Assembly: GCA_937888665.1 (NCBI GenBank)
Contig: CALBET010001121.1
Span: 1 to 5,708, forward strand
DNA length: 5,708 bases
Origin: an uncultured Acidobacteriota bacterium
Lineage (GTDB): Bacteria; Acidobacteriota; Vicinamibacteria; Vicinamibacterales; UBA8438
Direction: 5' to 3'
Of the stretch, positions 1 to 5,708 are shown one piece after another. A program made the translations under genes and the position numbers. The stretch's first letter is position 1, and the number at the start of each line of letters is the position of its first letter. The notes beneath the pieces are model-generated. The model made no database searches. It had not been told where the DNA came from and was given only the letters and a program-made list of their open reading frames with translations.

Positions 1-522
1 GCCATCGCGCGGGCTCTCATCAACCGTCCGATGATGATTCTGGCCGACGAGCCGACCGGGAACCTCGACCCCGATCTGGCGTTCGACATCATGAATCTGC
101 TCAGAGAGATCAACGCGGCCGGCACCACCGTGCTGGTCGCCACCCACGATCGAGAGTTGATTCGTTGGGTGGGGTGCAGGGCCATCATGCTCGACCGGGG
201 GGTGATCACGGAGGAAACGCCGGCGGTCGGGCACGTGTCGTCATACCTGGCGTCGCCCGTCGTGTTCGGTCTGGAGCTCGGTGACGTCGCGGGCTCTGGG
301 GACGCGGCGAGCACGACCGAGCCGCCGCCGCTTGAGTCCGTCCCTGTTGACCCTGTTGAGTCCGTCTCTGTTGTTGGGACAACGGAGGACGAGTCGGAGC
401 AGGCGGGGGGTGGCGATGTGTTTGCCGAGTTGGACGCGGCCCTCGCCGGTATTGCGCAGGAAGAGCCCCTCGGGGGGGACAAGCGTGGCGGCGAGGGCTC
501 AGGTCGAGACGATACAGGATAA
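1..522 (+). CDS. ftsE: Cell-division ATP-binding protein FtsE, 3' part (5' end outside window), with long acidic C-terminal tail
   Basis: FtsE is the cytoplasmic ABC ATPase that works with FtsX at the septum to control peptidoglycan hydrolases. The window opens in frame just after where the ABC signature would lie, so Walker A and the signature are missing. Visible residues (numbered from the window edge) include the AIARAL helix (1-6), Walker B ending in the catalytic glutamate (MMILADEP, Glu17), the D-loop GNLDP (20-24) and the switch histidine in ATHD (His49). The ADEPTGNLDP wording and the adjacent ftsX identify FtsE rather than another ABC ATPase. The usual FtsE fold should end near residue 72. 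About 100 further residues follow, rich in Asp, Glu, Pro, Ser and Gly, then a predicted amphipathic helix (139-155, DVFAELDAALAGIAQEE) and a Gly-rich end. This tail is unusual, since E. coli FtsE is about 222 residues in total. The stop is TAA at 520-522, 3 nt before ftsX. Confidence 0.93.
   Translation, partial: AIARALINRPMMILADEPTGNLDPDLAFDIMNLLREINAAGTTVLVATHDRELIRWVGCRAIMLDRGVITEETPAVGHVSSYLASPVVFGLELGDVAGSGDAASTTEPPPLESVPVDPVESVSVVGTTEDESEQAGGGDVFAELDAALAGIAQEEPLGGDKRGGEGSGRDDTG
332..373 (+). repeat. Short in-frame direct repeat in the ftsE tail
   Basis: An 18-bp unit (TTGAGTCCGTCCCTGTTG, 332-349) recurs at 356-373 with one C/T difference. The offset is 24 bp, exactly eight codons, so the reading frame is kept and the peptide pattern is ESVPV then ESVSV. 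A shorter 9-bp unit (CCCTGTTGA) is also repeated back to back at 342-359. The repeat lies in the low-complexity acidic linker and suggests slippage or tandem duplication in a tolerant, probably disordered segment. Confidence 0.8.
516..519 (+). promoter_or_regulatory. Shine-Dalgarno site of ftsX
   Basis: AGGA lies 6 nt before the GTG at 526, inside the last codons of ftsE. It supports the GTG start and suggests coupled translation of ftsE and ftsX. Confidence 0.6.
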
Positions 523-525
523 GCC

Positions 526-1431
526 GTGCGAGCATTTCGATATAGCTTCGACGAAGCAGTGGTGAGCTTGTGGCGTCGGCGCCGGTCCAGCGTGCTGTCG
601 ATCGCCACCATTACCGCTGCGATTCTGGTGCTCGGGGCGCTGTTGATGGGGAGTTCGAATCTGGATGGCCTGCTGGCGCAGTGGGCCGCCGCCGCCGAGA
701 TGTCCGTGTATCTCGGCGACGACGTGACGCCGGAAGCGCGAGCGACCGTCGAGCAGATGCTTCGCGAGAGCGACCTGGTGCCCGAGTTCGAGTTTGTCTC
801 GAAAGACGAAGCCCTGGCACGATTCACCCGCGATTTTGCAGAGCTTGCCGCGGTCGCCGACCAAGGCTCTGGGAACCCGATTCCAGCCTCTTTCGAGGCG
901 CGTGTGCCGCCGATATCAGGCAATGCCGACGCGGTGGGTCAACTCGCGCTCAGGCTCGAGGCGGTGTCAGGTGTCGATGACGTCCGGTTGGACCAGCGTT
1001 GGATCGAGCGTCTGACCACGGCGCGCGGCGTTGTCCGCGGTATCGGCCTGGTGTTCGTGTTTGCGCTGGTCGTGGCCGCCGCGTTAACGGTGGCGAACGT
1101 CGTCCGGCTTGCATGCGTCGCGCGTAGCGACGAGATCGAGATCATGCGACTCGTAGGCGCGCCGCTGACCTACGTGCGGGGGCCGTTCGTGCTCGAGGGA
1201 GTCCTGCAGGGAGGGGTGGGGGCTTCCGTGGCGCTGTCCTTGCTGGCGGCCGGGTTCGTCGTGGGGGAATCGCTCTACGGCGAGGCCATCGGGCAAGTGC
1301 TGGGTGTGGACGCGTTGCACTTCCTACCGCCGATATTGGGTGTCCTGCTCGTCATCGGCGGGATGGCCGTGGGATGCGTCGGAGGACTGGTCGCGGCGCT
1401 GAGTACGCGGGAGACACCAACCAGTGGATGA
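526..1431 (+). CDS. ftsX: Cell-division ABC transporter permease-like protein FtsX
   Basis: FtsX is the inner-membrane partner of FtsE. In the family it senses ATP hydrolysis and passes a conformational change to periplasmic or extracellular activators of cell-wall amidases. The 301-residue protein has the family layout: a short basic cytoplasmic N-terminus (RRRR, 17-20), TM1 (about 23-43), a large external domain (about 45-168), then TM2 (about 172-196), TM3 (about 232-251) and TM4 (about 266-292). Family hallmarks are VSKDEALARF (91-100), NPIPASFEARV (117-127), EIEIMRLVGA (203-212), which follows TM2 and should be cytoplasmic, and GPFVLEGVLQG (219-229). The GTG start is chosen for its AGGA site and the 3-nt gap from ftsE. 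The stop TGA (1429-1431) overlaps the ATG of the next ORF. Length and topology look intact. Confidence 0.95.
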   Translation: MRAFRYSFDEAVVSLWRRRRSSVLSIATITAAILVLGALLMGSSNLDGLLAQWAAAAEMSVYLGDDVTPEARATVEQMLRESDLVPEFEFVSKDEALARFTRDFAELAAVADQGSGNPIPASFEARVPPISGNADAVGQLALRLEAVSGVDDVRLDQRWIERLTTARGVVRGIGLVFVFALVVAAALTVANVVRLACVARSDEIEIMRLVGAPLTYVRGPFVLEGVLQGGVGASVALSLLAAGFVVGESLYGEAIGQVLGVDALHFLPPILGVLLVIGGMAVGCVGGLVAALSTRETPTSG

Positions 1432-1820
1432 GCCCCACCCGGAGCGTCGACGTTGACAGCGGCGAATCCAGGCGCATAGACTGGGAATTCCTTACACACA
1501 TGTCGCGGACAGCTTGTACCTTCTCCCGTTTGTTGGTCGACGCGCGCCAGACCCGGGTCCCGACAGCGGACACCGTACGCACGAATTTCTATCGGGAAGA
1601 GTTCCTGAAGCACCAGGAATGCCTTCAGCGACAGCGAGACGCGTACTCGGAATGCACCATGGTCGAGATGGAGACGGCGCTCCGCCGCGTGATGGCTCGA
1701 GTCGATGAGTTGTGCGCGGAAGGCCACGCCGATGTCGACCTCGTGGTGAGCCGTTTGCTCCGCACGTTTGACGGTGTGACGAAGTTGTCCACGTCGTCGG
1801 AGTCTTCGAATATTCACTAG
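1428..1820 (+). CDS. Small hydrophilic protein of unknown family, coupled to ftsX
   Basis: I do not recognise this 130-residue protein. The ATG at 1428 overlaps the ftsX stop (ATGA), a usual sign of translational coupling. An internal ATG at 1500 (Met25) is an alternative start, and the frame also stays open upstream inside ftsX. Third codon positions are mostly G or C, both before and after Met25, which supports real coding. There is no signal peptide or membrane segment, so it is probably cytoplasmic. Residues about 55-115 are rich in Glu, Arg, Leu and Gln and look helical, possibly a coiled coil (REEFLKHQECLQRQRDAYSE, then VEMETALRRVMARVDELC). Four cysteines (30, 65, 76, 96) do not form an obvious metal motif. 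The Ser-rich end (STSSESS) looks disordered. In several phyla an EnvC-like M23 peptidase follows ftsX, but nothing here resembles one. Its role is unknown; a division accessory factor is only a guess from position. Confidence 0.65.
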   Translation: MSPTRSVDVDSGESRRIDWEFLTHMSRTACTFSRLLVDARQTRVPTADTVRTNFYREEFLKHQECLQRQRDAYSECTMVEMETALRRVMARVDELCAEGHADVDLVVSRLLRTFDGVTKLSTSSESSNIH

Positions 1821-1848
1821 CGACCCGATCTTCCGAGTCTTCAGGACC

Positions 1849-1923
1849 CTGTCCTCCCACCATCGGCCCCTCGCGCTCCTTCGCCAACACGCTCGTGAGA
1901 TCGTCCGTGCCGCGCTTGAGGCG
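1849..1923 (+). other. Conserved N-terminal coding segment of the glycerate kinase, upstream of the first standard start codon
   Basis: In the kinase frame the codons before the GTG at 1924 read LLRQHAREIVRAALEAV (1879-1929). This resembles the first helix of MOFRL-type glycerate kinases and runs without a break into SPARLMRRAL. The frame is open back to a TGA at 1768-1770 but contains no ATG, GTG or TTG between that stop and 1924. The best rare candidate is CTG at 1849, which would give a protein of 451 residues. Its only nearby purine stretch (AGGA, 1843-1846) is just 2 nt away, too close to be a good ribosome site. ATA at 1810 has GGAG 7 nt upstream (1799-1802) but is an even rarer start. 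The segment is very probably translated, or was until recently; the exact start is unresolved. Confidence 0.6.
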
Positions 1924-3204
1924 GTGTCGCCCGCGCGGTTGATGCGACGTGCGCTCGACGAGGCATGGGTGTGGGACGCCGTGACCAACGGGCCGATCAC
2001 GGTGATCGCGGCCGGGAAGGCCGCGGAAGGGATGGTGCAGGGATTGCTGGCGGTGCCCGGGGTGCGGATCGCCAGAGGCGTTGCGGTGGGGCCCGGTGCC
2101 TCCGCCGCTGTGCCGTTGCCGCTCGAGTGGCACGCCGCTGGCCACCCGCTGCCCGATCGCGTCAGTGTCGAGGCGGGGCGGGCGGCGCTGCGGTGCGCGG
2201 GGGAGACAGGTCCCTCGGAGCGCCTGGTCGTGCTCCTGTCCGGCGGGGCCTCCGCCCTCCTGGCGGCTCCAGCCGCGGGCGTGACGCTGACTGAGAAAGT
2301 TGCGGCGACACAGCTTCTTCTGGCCTCCGGTGTGCCGATACATGAGTTGAATTGCGTGCGAAAACATCTGTCCGACGTGAAGGGCGGGCGCCTGGCAGTA
2401 GCCGCCGGCGTTGCTACCCTGACGCTGGCCATCTCTGACGTCGTCTCGCCGGTGGAAGACGACCCGACGGTGATCGGATCTGGTCCGACGGTTCCCGACC
2501 GGACCACCTACGCCGAGGCGCTCGCGATCGCCACCAGGCCGGCTCTTCGGGGTCGGATGCCGGCGGCGGTCCTCGAGGTACTGGAGCGTGGGTGTGCCGG
2601 CCTGGTCGCCGAGACACTGAAGCCAGGCGACACGCGTGTGGGTGCCGCGGAATACCGGGTGATCGGCAATCGCCGCCAGGCGATGGAGGGGGCGTTGACG
2701 GCTGCCCGAGAACTGGGGTACGCCGTGGCTTCCATTGACGCGCCGGTCACCGGTGAGGCTGTCGTCACGGGCCCGGGGCATGTCGAGCGGCTTCTCGGTC
2801 TGTGTCACGATCTGCGTCATGAGCGCGGCGGCGCCGCCTGCGTCGTGTCGTCGGGCGAAACAACGGTCACGGTGATCGGCGACGGACAGGGCGGCCGCAA
2901 TCAGGAAATGGCGTTGGCGGCCGCGTGTAGGCTGAGGGACTATGGCGCTGGTGCTGTCTTCGCGAGCGTGGGTACCGACGGCGTGGACGGTCCGACCGAC
3001 GCGGCCGGGGCGTTCGTCGACACCACCACGGTGGACCGGGCCGGAGTCGCCGGTCTTGCCGCGCCGAGTCGCTATCTGGCGAACAACGACTCCTATCGAT
3101 TTTTCGACCCGCTGGGCGACCTGATCAAGACCGGGCCCACCGGTACGAACGTGGGGGACCTGCAGATTATGCTGACGGATGGTGTGGGGGGCCTGGCGTC
3201 GTGA
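1924..3204 (+). CDS. Glycerate 2-kinase, MOFRL/type-2 family (DUF4147 + MOFRL domains)
   Basis: This family phosphorylates D-glycerate with ATP, typically to 2-phosphoglycerate, feeding serine, glyoxylate or sugar-acid breakdown into glycolysis; it is cytoplasmic. Older databases often call members hydroxypyruvate reductase. Numbering from the GTG at 1924 (426 residues), conserved blocks are AAGKAAEGM (29-37, with the Lys32 expected in the active site), AGHPLPD (72-78), LLSGGASALL (104-113), NCVRKHLSDVKGGRLA (143-158), SDVV (171-174), GSGPTVPD (185-192), SGETTV (310-315), GGRNQE (323-328), GTDGVDGPTDAAG (350-362), NNDSY (387-391) and TGPTGTNVGDL (403-413). The DUF4147 part covers about 1-240 and MOFRL about 300-418. 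The listed start is the first standard start codon, but the conserved first helix lies upstream of it, so the true start is probably earlier. The stop overlaps the rnr start (GTGA). All core motifs are present, so the enzyme should be functional if initiation works. Confidence 0.92.
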   Translation: MSPARLMRRALDEAWVWDAVTNGPITVIAAGKAAEGMVQGLLAVPGVRIARGVAVGPGASAAVPLPLEWHAAGHPLPDRVSVEAGRAALRCAGETGPSERLVVLLSGGASALLAAPAAGVTLTEKVAATQLLLASGVPIHELNCVRKHLSDVKGGRLAVAAGVATLTLAISDVVSPVEDDPTVIGSGPTVPDRTTYAEALAIATRPALRGRMPAAVLEVLERGCAGLVAETLKPGDTRVGAAEYRVIGNRRQAMEGALTAARELGYAVASIDAPVTGEAVVTGPGHVERLLGLCHDLRHERGGAACVVSSGETTVTVIGDGQGGRNQEMALAAACRLRDYGAGAVFASVGTDGVDGPTDAAGAFVDTTTVDRAGVAGLAAPSRYLANNDSYRFFDPLGDLIKTGPTGTNVGDLQIMLTDGVGGLAS

Positions 3205-5471
3205 GCGAGGTCGAGAGGGTGCCCAGGTCGTGGCCCGCCGAGGAGGTGCTTGCGCGCATTCGCGACCGGGTCGGGCACCCCGCGACCATGCGGGAGTTGA
3301 TACGGATGCTGGACATCTCCGCGGATGACCGGTCTCGGTTTCGTCGGCGGATACGGCAACTGGTCGAGACCGGCGAGATGATCCGGATTCGCGGAAACCG
3401 CTATGGGGTTGCCGACCGGATGAATCTGGTAGTCGGTCGCTTGCAGGTCAACCCCCGCGGGTTCGGATTTGTGACACCCGAACATCAGGTGGAGCGAACC
3501 GGAGAGGACATCTACGTGGCTGGTGTCAATCTGCACGAAGCCATGCATGGCGACCGGGTGGCCGTTCGCGTCGAGCAAACTGGCGGCCGCTCGGAGGGGC
3601 GAATCGTCCGGGTGCTGGAGCGCGCCAATCACGACCTTGTCGGCCGCTATGATGTCGACGAGAGCGGCGTGGGCTTTGTCGTGCCGTTCGATCCTCGGGT
3701 TGTGCTGGACGTGCAGATTCCGGCCGGTGCCGCCGGGGAGGCCCGCTCAGGGCAGATGGTTGTCGCCGAGATCGATCGGTGGCCGACCGGGACACGCAGC
3801 CCGATCGGTCATATCGTCGAGGTGCTGGGAGCGCTGGACGATCCGGGCGTGGACACGGACCTGATCATCAGGAAGTACCGAATCCCAGAGACGCATGACC
3901 CCGCGGCGGTCGCGGAGGCGAAACAGCTGGGCGATGTGGTGACGCCCGCGGACCTGCATCACCGTCATGACATGCGGGGGACGACGACCGTCACCATTGA
4001 CGGTGAGACCGCGCGCGACTTCGACGACGCCATCACCTTGGAGGCCTTGCCGAATGGACATCACTGGCTGGGAGTCCACATCGCTGACGTGGCCCACTAC
4101 GTTCGGGAGGGCAGCGCGCTCGACGTCTGCGCATACGCGCGCGGGACATCGGTGTATTTCCCGGAACGGGCCCTGCACATGTTTCCCGCGCCGTTGGCGA
4201 CCGGGCTGTGCAGTCTGAACCCCGGCGTCGATCGACTCGTCCAGTCCTGTTTCATGGAAATCGACCGCCGCGGCGCCGTGGTGCGGTTCGAGCTCCACGA
4301 CGGGGTGATTCGATCCGATGCACGCATGACCTATACCGCGGTCGACGCCATCCTGACCGAGCAGGATCCCGCGACGCGGAGGCAATATGCGGCGATGGTC
4401 CCGCTCTTCGAGGCCATGGAGACCGTGTATCGCCGGTTGCACGCGCGCCGCGTTCGCCGCGGGTCTATCGACTTTGACTTGAAGGCGACCCGGCTCGTGC
4501 TCGACGAGGCCGGGCTGGTCGAGGACATCGTCGCGGCCGATCGAAACGTGGCCCATCGCATCATCGAGGAGTTCATGCTCGTGGCCAACGAGACGGTGGC
4601 CGGATACCTACAGGACAGCGGTGCGCCGGCGCTGTTTCGGGTCCATCCGGTGCCAGACCCCATGAAGGTGGCCAACTTCGATGCGTTTGCGAGCACGCTG
4701 GGGCACGGGCTCGGGGCGCCGCCGGGTCAGGTGCGACCGCAGCACTTTCAGCAGCTCCTGAAGCGTCTCCACGGACAGCCGGAAGAACGACCCGTGGCGC
4801 TGCTGATGCTCCGAACGATGCAGAAGGCCCAGTACGACCCGGTCAACGTCGGGCACTTTGGGTTGGCCTCCAAGACCTACACGCATTTCACGTCGCCCAT
4901 TCGTCGATATCCCGACCTCGTCGTGCACCGTCTTCTCCGCGAGCGGCGTGGACATGAGCTGTCGCCCGCGCGGCAGGACGAGCTCAATGACGAGCTGCCG
5001 GAGGTGGGTCGACACACGTCGGCGATGGAGCGGCGAGCTGAGGAGGCGGAACGCGAGATCGTCCAGTGGAAGAAGGTCCGTTTCATGACGGACAAGGTTG
5101 GCGAGGAGTTTACGGGGTACGTGACCGGCGTGACCGGGTTCGGACTGTTTGTCGAGCTGATCGAGCACTTCGTCGAAGGCCTGGTGCACATCTCGAGCAT
5201 GGCCGATGACTACTACCGCTTTCTGGACGCCGACCACACCCTGTTCGGGGAGAACACCGGCAAGACCTACAAGCTCGGCGACACCGTGGCGGTGCAGGTC
5301 GTGCGCGTCGACACGACACGACGTCAGGTCGATCTCGGCCTGGTCGAGATTCTTGAGGCGGTTCGCCAATCGGAGCGTAATCGTGGGTCGAGCCACAGTC
5401 GAATCGCCCCACGCGGACGACCGCCTGGCGGAGGACGCGGCGGCACCCGTCGTCGTGGCGTTCGCCGGTAG
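3201..5471 (+). CDS. rnr: Ribonuclease R, 3'-to-5' exoribonuclease of the RNase II/RNB family
   Basis: RNase R degrades RNA from the 3' end, including structured rRNA and mRNA, and in other bacteria acts in trans-translation and cold or stationary stress. The 756 residues show the full order: winged helix (about 12-70), cold-shock domain 1 (about 77-136, with RGFGFV at 86-91), cold-shock domain 2 (about 147-205), RNB catalytic domain (about 254-582), S1 domain (about 635-716) and a basic tail. The metal-binding motif IDGETARDFDDAI carries Asp267, Asp273, Asp275 and Asp276. Tyr319 sits in SVYFPERAL at the position of the RNA-stacking tyrosine of E. coli RNase R, and HFTSPIRRYPDL (562-573) is the RNB signature. 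The winged helix and two cold-shock domains favour RNase R over RNase II. The GTG at 3201 overlaps the kinase stop by 4 nt, with a G-run (3186-3191) as a weak ribosome site. The last 35 residues hold 12 Arg and 8 Gly but no Lys. Confidence 0.96.
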   Translation: MSEVERVPRSWPAEEVLARIRDRVGHPATMRELIRMLDISADDRSRFRRRIRQLVETGEMIRIRGNRYGVADRMNLVVGRLQVNPRGFGFVTPEHQVERTGEDIYVAGVNLHEAMHGDRVAVRVEQTGGRSEGRIVRVLERANHDLVGRYDVDESGVGFVVPFDPRVVLDVQIPAGAAGEARSGQMVVAEIDRWPTGTRSPIGHIVEVLGALDDPGVDTDLIIRKYRIPETHDPAAVAEAKQLGDVVTPADLHHRHDMRGTTTVTIDGETARDFDDAITLEALPNGHHWLGVHIADVAHYVREGSALDVCAYARGTSVYFPERALHMFPAPLATGLCSLNPGVDRLVQSCFMEIDRRGAVVRFELHDGVIRSDARMTYTAVDAILTEQDPATRRQYAAMVPLFEAMETVYRRLHARRVRRGSIDFDLKATRLVLDEAGLVEDIVAADRNVAHRIIEEFMLVANETVAGYLQDSGAPALFRVHPVPDPMKVANFDAFASTLGHGLGAPPGQVRPQHFQQLLKRLHGQPEERPVALLMLRTMQKAQYDPVNVGHFGLASKTYTHFTSPIRRYPDLVVHRLLRERRGHELSPARQDELNDELPEVGRHTSAMERRAEEAEREIVQWKKVRFMTDKVGEEFTGYVTGVTGFGLFVELIEHFVEGLVHISSMADDYYRFLDADHTLFGENTGKTYKLGDTVAVQVVRVDTTRRQVDLGLVEILEAVRQSERNRGSSHSRIAPRGRPPGGGRGGTRRRGVRR

Positions 5472-5631
5472 CAACCCGTGGTGAAACCCCGCGTTGCACC
5501 GAGACGGGCGATTTGCGCGGTTGACAAGGCGCGCCGAGGGAGAATACGGGCAGTATTTGACCGAAAAGCAACGCAGTCAACCGGGATAAAGCGTCCGTCG
5601 ACTGCAGCGGGGCTTTCACCACGGGCTGCTA
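5469..5631. repeat. 163-bp imperfect palindrome (MITE-like element or long RNA hairpin) starting at the rnr stop codon
   Basis: The two halves pair around a centre near 5550. From the outside in: TAGCA (5469-5473) with TGCTA (5627-5631); CCCGTGGTGAAA (5475-5486) with TTTCACCACGGG (5614-5625); CCCCGC (5487-5492) with GCGGGG (5607-5612); TGCA (5495-5498) with TGCA (5603-5606); GACGGGCG (5503-5510) with CGTCCGTC (5592-5599, one G-U); TTT (5512-5514) with AAA (5588-5590); CGGTTGAC (5518-5525) with GTCAACCG (5576-5583); and an apical stem AATAC (5543-5547) with GTATT (5553-5557) around a 5-nt loop. Only small bulges interrupt the outer 57 bp of each arm. There is no ORF inside. TA dinucleotides at both ends would fit a TA target duplication. 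No T-run follows, so it is not a standard Rho-independent terminator, though it could still block 3' exonucleases on the rnr transcript. A non-coding RNA is an alternative reading. Confidence 0.8.
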
Positions 5632-5708
5632 GTTACTACTTTGTCAGATCGTTAAGACGTTCGAGAAAGACGTGTTTCGCTAATTTGTGTCGACATCCGT
5701 GGGGCAAG
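5632..5708. other. AT-richer intergenic spacer, no gene seen
   Basis: About 77 nt with roughly 45 percent GC (about 40 percent in the first 60), clearly lower than the coding part. No open frame of useful size, tRNA shape or terminator is visible. AAGACGT occurs twice (5654-5660 and 5667-5673), 13 bp apart, which could be a protein-binding site or chance. The stretch may hold the promoter of a gene beyond the window, but no convincing -35/-10 pair is present. Confidence 0.4.

Noticed and set aside
1771..1820. Programmed +1 frameshift fusing the small ORF to the glycerate kinase
   Set aside because: The frames would allow it, but no recognised slippery site or stimulatory structure is visible, and a rare start codon is a simpler explanation. 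It is kept only as an alternative in the start-codon finding.
1275..2820. Two long open reverse-strand frames (1275-2507 and 1492-2820)
   Set aside because: They lie opposite ftsX, the small ORF and the conserved glycerate kinase. Their translations are rich in Arg, Pro, His, Ser and Thr with no family motif, as expected of antisense frames in GC-rich DNA.
3747..5474. Long reverse-strand frames opposite rnr (3747-4556 and 4608-5474)
   Set aside because: The + strand here encodes RNase R with all catalytic motifs intact. The reverse frames show no recognisable domain and mirror its codon bias.
5521..5549. Promoter with a perfect TTGACA -35 box at 5521-5526
   Set aside because: No acceptable -10 hexamer lies 16-18 bp downstream, and most of the box (TTGAC) is explained by pairing with GTCAA at 5576-5580 in the palindrome.
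5469..5631. tmRNA, tRNA, SRP RNA or CRISPR repeat
   Set aside because: No tRNA-like ends, no CCA, no tmRNA start motif, no SRP apical motif and no repeat-spacer periodicity; only one palindromic unit is present.
5469..5640. Rho-independent terminator of rnr
   Set aside because: The hairpin is much too long and is followed by mixed sequence (GTTACTACTTTG), not a T-run.
5641..5686. Promoter using TTGTCA (5641-5646) with a -10 such as TAATTT (5681-5686)
   Set aside because: The spacing is far too long, and at 17 bp the hexamer matches the -10 consensus poorly.

Overview
The window comes from a GC-rich bacterial chromosome. All convincing genes lie on the + strand in one tightly packed block. 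GTG starts, GC-rich third codon positions and long open reverse frames are typical of high-GC genomes. Gene content alone does not fix the taxon. An Acidobacteriota-like (Vicinamibacteria-type) or similar soil or marine lineage is a guess from overall style, not a demonstrated placement.

Layout: (1) 1-522, the 3' part of ftsE, the ATPase of the FtsEX divisome complex, with an unusual acidic C-terminal tail of about 100 residues. (2) 526-1431, ftsX, its four-helix membrane partner. (3) 1428-1820, a small hydrophilic protein of unknown family whose ATG overlaps the ftsX stop (ATGA). (4) about 1849/1924-3204, a MOFRL-type glycerate 2-kinase whose conserved N-terminus extends upstream of the first in-frame ATG/GTG/TTG. 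(5) 3201-5471, rnr (RNase R), overlapping the kinase stop by 4 nt (GTGA). (6) 5469-5631, a 163-bp imperfect palindrome starting on the rnr stop codon, which looks like a MITE-type element or a long RNA hairpin. (7) 5632-5708, a relatively AT-rich spacer with no gene.

The 3-nt gap and the 4-nt overlaps suggest at least two translationally coupled pairs (ftsE/ftsX/orf and kinase/rnr), possibly one transcript. FtsEX would regulate septal peptidoglycan hydrolysis and RNase R would degrade structured RNA. The kinase would feed glycerate into lower glycolysis. Nothing visible ties these three roles into one pathway, so co-location probably reflects operon packing. The least explained parts are the small ORF next to ftsX, the FtsE tail, the missing kinase start codon and the palindrome at the rnr stop codon. 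I found no clear evidence of a wholly new multi-gene system.
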